64,000 bases of DNA from NCBI GenBank assembly GCA_004519485.1, contig CP038109.1, positions 1,060,745-1,124,744 on the forward strand, given 5' to 3'. This document shows positions 56,382-64,000 of this stretch, piece after piece. How positions within the stretch are numbered: position 1 is the first letter of the stretch; each line of letters opens with the position of its first letter. The position numbers and the translations under genes were made by a program. The notes under the pieces were generated by a model, which did no database searches, was not told where the DNA came from, and saw nothing but the letters and a program-made list of their open reading frames with translations. Source of the DNA: Nannochloropsis oceanica (taxonomy: Eukaryota; Sar; Eustigmatophyceae; Eustigmatales; Monodopsidaceae).

Positions 56382-57715
56382 TTATGACGTCGTGAAATGA
56401 CTTGAGAGGGGAAGGTGGATCTCTGCTGTAAAATAAGAATGTTGGTAAGGCGATGCTGTTCAAATGACGGAAAATTAAAAACTTTGGCACACCTTGAGAC
56501 TTGATCTAGATGGTGATGCTCAGCATTGTGGAAAGATCGTGTTAAATGACGCACTGAGACCCACGATAAGGACAGGGTAGGAGGTCGTGATTTTTTCAAA
56601 TTCAACGGCTGTTTAACGGCAAATGCCTCCTTCGCTGTTCGACACCTCCATCCTATGCCTATACCTGGTGTCTTACTCTAGCCATACCAACAACCCTCGA
56701 CTACAAAGAGCACTGACATAGAAATTGCCATATTTTCTGACACAATATGTAAATGGCGTTTGACCTCGAGCCCCTCTCATCTCATATATTGCACCATATG
56801 CCACTACTAGCTCCTAGTTGCTCCACACGATTCGTTATGTCGTCTCACAGCGATCGACCTTGACGGGAAAGCATCGTAATCCATCGCTTAGACCCCGTAT
56901 GTGGTCATCTTATTCACCAGCACTCAAAACATGAGTCTTTTCCACCACTCTGATTCCTCCTTTCCACCCTACTACACTCCTACCGAGCATGCTTAGGGAC
57001 ATCGACGGGCTGGCTCCAACAAAGGTAATGCCGGATCCAAAACCGCTTCCATCTCCATCTACGTCCTCTGTTGATTTGTCGTTGGCGTCTCCTTTCTCCA
57101 CAGCTGCGGTGACGACCAAAAGCGGGGCGGGGGGAAGAAGCCTCGGTCGCCTCTCCCAGGGAGAAGTGGATGTGGCAGGCAGCAACAGCAATACCAACAC
57201 CACCTCCAGTAAAACCGATGAACACACCCAGAGTATGTGTAAGAAGTCAGGACAGATGTATGACACATCTGCCACAGTTACCGGAGTAGAAGGAGATATA
57301 GCGGCGACGGGAGAGGAGGTGGGCGTCGGCAGCGGCGGTGGCAGCAGAAGACAACCGCCTTGCAACAGCACGAAAGCTGACAAGTCATCGTTCCCCTCAA
57401 ATCTTTCATATTCGATGCGCTCTGCAGATACGCTGGATCATGAAAGCCGTCGACCCCTCCCTCTAGGCTTCTCACCCTTATCCTCTACCTCGTCCCCTGC
57501 TCCTCCCTCTCCCTCCGCACCCTCCCCCTCCTTCTTGCTCTCCAACGACCCCCCCCCCCCGGAGCAAGCAACATCGCCTCGCTACGGTTGCGGCTGCTGT
57601 AGCTATTTCAGCGAGCCTTAAGCAGCAGCAGAACAACAACAATAATCAAATAACAAGAGAAGATAGAGGTTTTCACCGACAGTCCTCAAGGCGGAGACGC
57701 TGGATTCCCACGGTA
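56382..57715. other. spacer before the TRP-like gene, with a polar open frame
   Basis: The first ~600 bp look intergenic. 56989-57621 (plus) is an open frame rich in Ser, Thr and Gly (MLRDIDGLAPTKVMPDPKP onward) with no domain. It could be an N-terminal exon of the channel gene or unrelated. I did not find a convincing splice join. Confidence 0.4.
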
Positions 57716-60700
57716 GTGGAGATGAGTAACACAGTTGCAGACTTGACCCATCGCAATGACAGGCTGCGGCGAGGGCGGAGTCAAATGGTGGAGAAAGGGA
57801 GGGAGGGAAAGAGGGCGGGAGGGGTGGGAGTGGGCGGAGGTGAAGGAGGAGGAGGGGTTGGAGGGATGGGAGGGAAGAGAGTGGTGGTATTGACGACGAC
57901 GGGAGGCGTGGAAGGGGATGTGCCGGGACAAAGAGGGTCTCTACGATTCGTGGATCCAAGTGGAGGAAAAGAGGGGGGGAAAAGAGGGCGAAGAGGATTG
58001 AAAATAGGGAGAAAACTCTTGCATGATGCTTGGCGGCTGTCATTGCAAGAGCTTAAAGTAATGTTGAAACAAGGAATGAAAGAGGCACAATCGAAGGAGG
58101 GAGCAAGGAGGGTTGTTAAAGGCGGAGCGAAGTGGTGGCTTGGGTGGTGGGCTGAGGAAGAAAAACGGGCCAGCCATCAACACACAAACAGCAGCGGTTT
58201 CCTGGGAGCAGCAACGACAGCAGCAGCAGCAGCAGCAACGGCAGCAACGACGGCGACGACGGCTCAGAAGAGCTGTTCTTCCCGGCACCACCTGCATTAT
58301 ACCCACCCAGATATCAACGCAATTGATGTGACGGGCTCTACTCCCCTCATGTACTTCGCAGAGCAGGGCTCCATCGCTCATGGTGAGTGTATACACATAT
58401 AATTATTCCTTCAAAACATCAAAAAAACATTATCTTCTTCTTTCAATTTTCGTCCTTTTCCTCTATTTTCTGTTCATATAAGAACCACAAACGACAAGAT
58501 ATTTTTCCTTATTTTTCCCTCTACGGTAATCATGGCAATACCATGCCCCCATGTCTAATTTTTATACTATGTCGTCCCTTCGTCCACCCCACCAACAGCA
58601 CTTCTCCTCTTGGACTACGGCGCAGATGTGGAGATCGCCGACTTTCAAGGCAGGAACGCGCTAAGTCGCGCTTGTACCTTAGGGCGCACCGACATGGTTG
58701 TGGCTCTTTACGAGTGGGTCAAGAAGAATGACACCAGGGCTGAGCAGAGCCTCATGCTGTGGGCGGCGCTCGAGGAAGGGCAGACGTGTCTGTTGGAGGT
58801 ATTTTTGGAACAAGGCCTGGTAGATGTCGACCGAGTGATTGAAGAGTCTAACCGGCACACAGCTTTGCATATTGGGGCCATGAGAGACAACCTTCCGTTG
58901 GTTGACCTCCTAATTGCGTACAAAGCAGACGTCACCCTCGCAGACGTAAATCAAAACACCCCCCTCCACCTCTCTCTTTTAGAAAGAAACATTGATATCA
59001 GCAGGAGCTTGATTCGCGCAGGAGCTCCTCTTGATGTGCCCAATCGCTCGAACAAGATTCCCTTGGACTTGTGCGCAGAGACCATGACGCTATCAGGTAA
59101 GACACATTCCCAAAGTCTTTTGTGCTTGACCTATTTATTTCATGAAATTCGCCTTGTCCTGTTCTAGCTCTGACTGAAGTCTCTTTCCTCGCTCTTGTCA
59201 TTTTTATTTCTTCAGAATTTACAACCATCACCGAGGATGCCTACCACGGCCCGGTTGCCTTGGTCTGTGCATTTATCCTCCGTACCTCCATGCCACATAA
59301 ACACCATGTGCTCTGTGATGTGCTTGCCGGAAGTGTTGCGGATGAGCCGCCCCAAGATCAAACTAAAAAAAGTGTAAAAGAAGGAAGGGAAGGTTGGGGA
59401 AAGAGGAAGAAAGCGCGCGGGAAGAGGACTACAGTACGCCCCGGAAGCGATGGCGATGACTCTACTGCCGCCAACACAGACACGCAGGTCCAGGACGAAG
59501 AAGAGGATGAGAGTGACGACGACGACGAGTACAGCGAGGAGGAGGATGTGGAGACAGGCGAAAGCGGAGAGAGACTGGTGGCCGGTAACACTCGCAAAGA
59601 GGGGGAGATGACTCCGCCGAGCTTGGGGGACATCGGGAGGGCCGGGGCTGTGAGAGCGCTTAAGACAATGGGCGCGACATTTACTGTCAGGTATAACTTC
59701 ACCACGCATGTCTTTGCCTTAGACCGAAACCGGCGGGAGGACTGGGAGGAGAGCTTGGCGGAGGAATTTGGATCGGCGGCGGAGCGTTTGTTTTTGACAC
59801 TTTTCTTTACGGCCATTGAGGGGCGGAACCTGTGTATGTTGTACCTGAAAAACTTCGACCCCATCGGCCTTTGTGCGGTGGGAATTTCTTATATCTTTTC
59901 CCTTTGTTTGGCCTTCCTAGCAATTTCGATATTTCTTCTTGTGGCCTTATTCTGTGCGTTAGTTGTGCTTCTGTATATAGCCTTAATTCGTTACGGGATG
60001 TGGTTGCCCTGGCGCTACATCATCTCGCCCGCGTATCACATTTCAGGGCGACATTTGCGGGCCATAAAGCGGTGGTGGACGCGAGGGGCTGAGTCGGAAA
60101 GAGCTAACATAAATTGTGCAGGTCGCGAGATGGCGGCGCAGAGTCAGAGCTCTTTGACGCCTTCTCTGTCTAACAGTCAAACCCTAAGCTGCCACAGCCA
60201 CCCTTCTCCTTACCTCAGAACGCCAACAGCCACAGTTTTGCACACTGGGAGCAGTGGAGAATGCAGTGTTGGAGAAAATTGTGGCATGGGAAAGGGCAAA
60301 CATCTTCCACATCATTATCGACGGGAGCGGGACCGACATTCTGCCCCGAGATACCTGATGTCGCTGTACAACCGCTACTCTCCCAGTTACATCACGGCGC
60401 GGATGATCAGTGCGTTCTATTCCAAATGGGAGACCCTGCGAACGAACAAGCATCGGCGGACTACGGAAGTCATTTCGAGGCACATCAAATTGTTGGGTGT
60501 GTGCGAGGCGGAGCCAGAGGGGTTGCTCGGACCCTTGGTCTCATTCAATGTACCAGCATTTGTTTTTGGGATTGAGCCGATCCAAGCCGTAGTGGACTAC
60601 AAATTTCGGACATTCGGCCGGGCGGTGCTGAAGACCGAAGCAGCCATCTACTCGACCCTGCTTCTTACCTTCTCGGCGTATCTCATGGCAGTCCATGACC

Positions 60701-62942
60701 CTGACAGCCCAATCTTTTATGACGTTAAGGTCACCTGGGCCAGTATGCATGGGAAGGGTTCGGTATGTGAGCTCGCTTTTCCTGATTATCCTCCTTCTGA
60801 TCAAATGAATTTATGCTCACTTTCCTCCGTTCCCCATTTTGGCCCCATTCCTTTCTTGTCTACAGGCTGGCGAAGGCCTCGCTCTTCTCAACGCCATCCT
60901 TCTCGCCCGAGTCTTCAAATTGGAGCTGACGCATTTTTCTCGGTGTATGTGGTCTGGTGGTGGCTTCGTCAAATGGGGCTCAAGCATTTGGTCTTGGATG
61001 AATGCCCTCGGGTTCCCGCTCTATCTTCACACCATCCTCCGCGCCCCTAACGAGAAGGTCAGCTACTACTTAGCACTCGTCGCGCTAATTCTCTGGTGGA
61101 AATGCCTATACTACCTTAAGGGGTTCCGAGCCACGGGCCCGCTCGTCCAGATGGTCACGCAGACTGTGGTCGAAGTCCGTTGGTTCATCCTCCTTCTCCT
61201 CATCATCGGCTTCGGCTTCGGCTCGGGATTCTACATTCTCTTCCGGCACAAGTCGGCAGCTTGGGCGGACGTAACTCTCACAGAGCAGGCAACCAAGAGC
61301 GCGGGCGACAGTACGAAGAACCTGTACGGCTGGAGCTCTCCCGTGACTGTCTACTTGTCAATGCTTGCCATTTTGTTGGGGGAATTCAATTTCGGTGATT
61401 TCATTGATCCCGACAATAATGCTGATACGATCATAGCCATCTCTTTCCTTGTGGCTTACGTCGTTTTGGTGGTGATCGTGATGCTGAACCTTTTGATTTC
61501 AATCGTCTCGCGCGTATACGAGCGCTGCCAGGTCAACTATGAAGAGGAATTTTTACGGGCCAAGGCGCAGTTGATCTGCGAGATTGAGCAGGTTGGTAGA
61601 AAGGGATTGACCGAGCTTGGGAGGCCGAAAAGGAGAGAGGGGTGTGAGTTCGAGTCTGCCACGATGCCACTTATTCCCTATATGTTTTTTACTACTATGC
61701 ATGATTGCCAACCAACTCATCTTCCTTTCCTCCCTTTATCTCTCTTTGCCCCTCTCCTTCCTTGCTCTTCTTCAGGGCTTCTTCCTCGACAAAGAGGACC
61801 CTGTTTGGTTCCCGCCTCGGATCTATTACATTTCCAAATTACCCCGCGCCGGCCGTACGATCAATGGAGAAAGGGAGATAGGAAGGGATAAAGACGTGGG
61901 CGGGAGCGACCTCGGCCTAGGGATATTTAGAGGATGGGGAGGTAGGAATGGTAGTGTGGTAGGAGGAGGAGGAGGAGGAAGAGGAGGAGGGAGTGAGGGA
62001 GTAATGGAGGTATATCAACATCTAAATTATCAGCAACAATCGATGAGAAAGTTGCAGGGGGAGATAGACCGGCTCACGGCCCTCCAGGTGGAGAACAACA
62101 AGAGGCAAGGCACGATGGACGACAAGCTCCAGGCTGCGCTCACCCTCCTTCAGTCCGTACATCGACGGGAGGGCGGGAAGGTAGAGGACGGGAAGGAAGG
62201 AGGAGGGATGGTGACGGCGCCCAGCGGGGCAGGGGAGAGCGGGAAGATGGGAGGGGACGTGTTGACGCCAATGTCAGAGGCGATCTCATCTTTGTCGACA
62301 GAGGACTCGTTTGGATTCCTCGAAAGATTACACCCAATGCGGCCACAGCCTTTAATTTCGCCTCTTCATCCTGCGCTTCATTCTCAGAGAGTTCAGGAGC
62401 TGGTGGAGGTGGTGGTGACGGAGGAGGAGGAGGGAGGGGCGGACGGAGAGGTTTCCCCTGTGTGCAATACGCTCACCCCTTCATCCTCGTCATGGTCCCC
62501 GCTGTCTGCTGCTGCTGCTACTGCTGCTGCGACTCCCAAGAGACGAGGGCTACCGGCGCGATCCTTGTCCTCCATTCTTTTTCGAAGCAAAAGCAAATCC
62601 TCCCACACTGTCGTTGAGACTTTGAAGACGACGGAGGGAAGGAAAGAGGAGGAGGAGGAGGAGGAGGAGGAGGAGGAGGAAGAGGAGGAGGAGGAGGAAG
62701 GAAAAGAAGTATTGTTTCACTCTACCGATGATCAACACTCGACTTTAAGCTCGGCGTCATCCTTCTCGTCACCAGCGTCGATTGAGAGGGAGGAAGGGAT
62801 GGAAGGAGGCAGCGCGAGTCCTGTATCGAAAGGAGAAGTGAAAGTGGAACGGGGAGGAGAGAGAATAATTTTGAGATCCAAAAAAGAATCGAGAAGCCCC
62901 ATTATATCACCTCCGATCGCGCGGCGTCGTCAAAAAGGTTAG
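57716..62942 (+). CDS. ankyrin-repeat TRP-type cation channel
   Basis: Exons: 57716-58382, 58599-59096, 59216-60762, 60866-61591 and 61776-62942. Ankyrin repeats span the first two exons (STPLMYFAEQGS; LLLDYGADVEIADFQGRNAL; HTALHIGAMRDNLPLVDLL; NTPLHLSLLERNIDISRSLI). Exons 3-4 hold the six-helix pore unit: RAVLKTEAAIYSTLLLTFSAY (S1), then S2-S4 around ALLNAILLARVFKL to YYLALVALILWW, RWFILLLLIIGFGFGSGFYI (S5), pore MLAILLGEFNFGDF and YVVLVVIVMLNLLISIVSRV (S6). The ankyrin-plus-six-helix plan with LLNLLI-type S6 is that of TRPV/TRPA-like channels, so it is probably a Ca2+-permeable sensory channel in plasma or organelle membrane. The C-terminus has a coiled coil (YQHLNYQQQSMRKLQGE) and a poly-Glu run (about 62648-62698). 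Reading frame is doubtful around 60219-60347. An extra hydrophobic pair near 59870-59995 may include a short unspliced intron. Confidence 0.85.
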
Positions 62943-64000
62943 GGTAGGGAGAAGGATACGAAAGAAAAAGCAAAGCATCAATCGAGCAGTCAATACATAG
63001 TTAGTTAGAGTCTGACATTACTGACATTTATTAAATACTCATCGGTTAAAACAAAAGAGTAACGTATGCTGCTGTATGAGAACGAAGCACACGAGAGAGG
63101 AAAGGTGAACCGAAAACCACTGATGATAATAACGACAACGCATAAAACAAGAACCAAAGAACGTAAAGCACCCCCACACACGCAGCATTCCTTTCTCTCC
63201 TATTTCTTCGCCTGTCTCAGACAAGGACAGCAGCAGTTTTACAAGGAATTCCAATCCGTGACTAACTAACTACCACTACTACCACAGACCTCCCCTCCCC
63301 ACGGCGTATTTATCCGAAGAAAAGAGTGGGATAACAAGGATTCATCACCACCAATAATTGGGAGAGGATACGCTGCATTCTGGCTTATTACGGGATGGCA
63401 GTGAATGATGATGGTCATCGCGAGGGAGGAAGGGAACAACGACGAGCACTGTAGAAAAAGCCACGCCGTGCGAAACTGATGAGAACGGAAGCGAAGAAGA
63501 CCACAATCCCACATATTTACGTCGCGCGATGTTTCTCGATCCCCCCTCCGCCATTTCCTTCGTTTCCCGCCTTTTCTTCTTCTTCTTCTTTGGGGTATTC
63601 TTCCTCTTTTTTTCCCCTTCTAATGCTCATGCTTGTTCTCGTCCTTCTCTTTTTTGGGGTCTTCCACTTAGTCCCTTTCTCACCACTTATCACCCCTTCG
63701 CCCCCCCTGTCATATCTCATTCCTTCATTTACTCCATTCTCTCCCTCTCTTCTCTCTTTCTGACCTGCATCCCTCTCTTCCTTCCTCTTCCCTTTGTTCC
63801 TATACACACGCCAAACCCATCCAGCCACGTTATTCCTTCTTCCATCCCTCCCTCGTTCCCTCCCTCCTTCCCTCAACGGCACAATGCAAGGTCACCCCAC
63901 CTCACTTAAAATCACATTCCCTCCCCCCCCCCCCTCCTGCCCTCCCTCCCTCCCTCCCTTACAGTTCCACGCGTCCCATCACCTCCCCTCCCGCTCTCTC
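62943..64000. other. right-edge region, no gene recognised
   Basis: The first few hundred bases should be the channel gene's 3' UTR. From about 63530 the plus strand becomes pyrimidine-rich, with TCCC runs near 63840-63960, which in this genome usually means an intron, so a gene may begin beyond the edge. No exon could be supported. Confidence 0.4.

Noticed and set aside
60261-60575. Third frame in the channel gene as an independent gene
   Set aside because: It runs through the same exon in a frame that loses protein character after the C run; better explained by a splice or sequence-length error.

Overview
The window is nuclear DNA of a eukaryote with compact, intron-dense genes. Most introns are GT-AG and made largely of (GGGA)n/(TCCC)n tetranucleotide arrays. 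That intron style, a signal-plus-transit-like leader on an ABC1 kinase, and a secreted Cys-rich/Hint protein all suggest a stramenopile alga. Eustigmatophytes (Nannochloropsis/Microchloropsis) are my best guess. This is inference from remembered genome style, not a search.

Layout: a conserved unrecognised gene leaves the left edge (minus). An 18-exon ABC1/UbiB-type kinase lies at 2.4-7.9 kb (minus). Two unrecognised plus-strand genes follow at 8.6-11.3 and 13.8-17.9 kb; the second has three copies of a WSxxLxxxY module. A full-length ABCC (MRP-type) transporter of about 29 exons fills 19.5-29.8 kb (minus). From 23.97 to 42.9 kb lies a head-to-tail segmental duplication. Copy 2 starts directly after a 609-bp inverted-repeat element (34738-35346). 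It carries a cut-down ABCC 5' end with part of NBD1, a shared non-coding stretch, and a second copy of a secreted Cys-rich gene. Copy 2 of that gene (40322-41995) keeps a C-terminal Hint domain. Copy 1 (32292-33413) lost it through an 887-bp deletion between TGGGGCAA direct repeats.

To the right are a tRNA-Phe(GAA) whose T-loop is interrupted by 45 nt, followed by a T6 terminator; an ankyrin-repeat gene (minus); a small unrecognised gene with a hydrophobic N-terminus (minus); an FtsJ/RlmM-like RNA methyltransferase (minus); a relic of the secreted gene at 51.9 kb; OGG1 8-oxoguanine DNA glycosylase (plus); and an ankyrin-TRP ion channel (plus).

The genes do not form one pathway. The common theme is repeat-driven gene remodelling: intron arrays with purine-rich 5' and pyrimidine-rich 3' ends, minisatellites that multiply 3' splice sites, exonised tetranucleotide repeats, and deletions at microhomology. 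Splice sites were placed by eye and most exon edges could be off by a few bases. Several homopolymer runs may hide sequencing errors.
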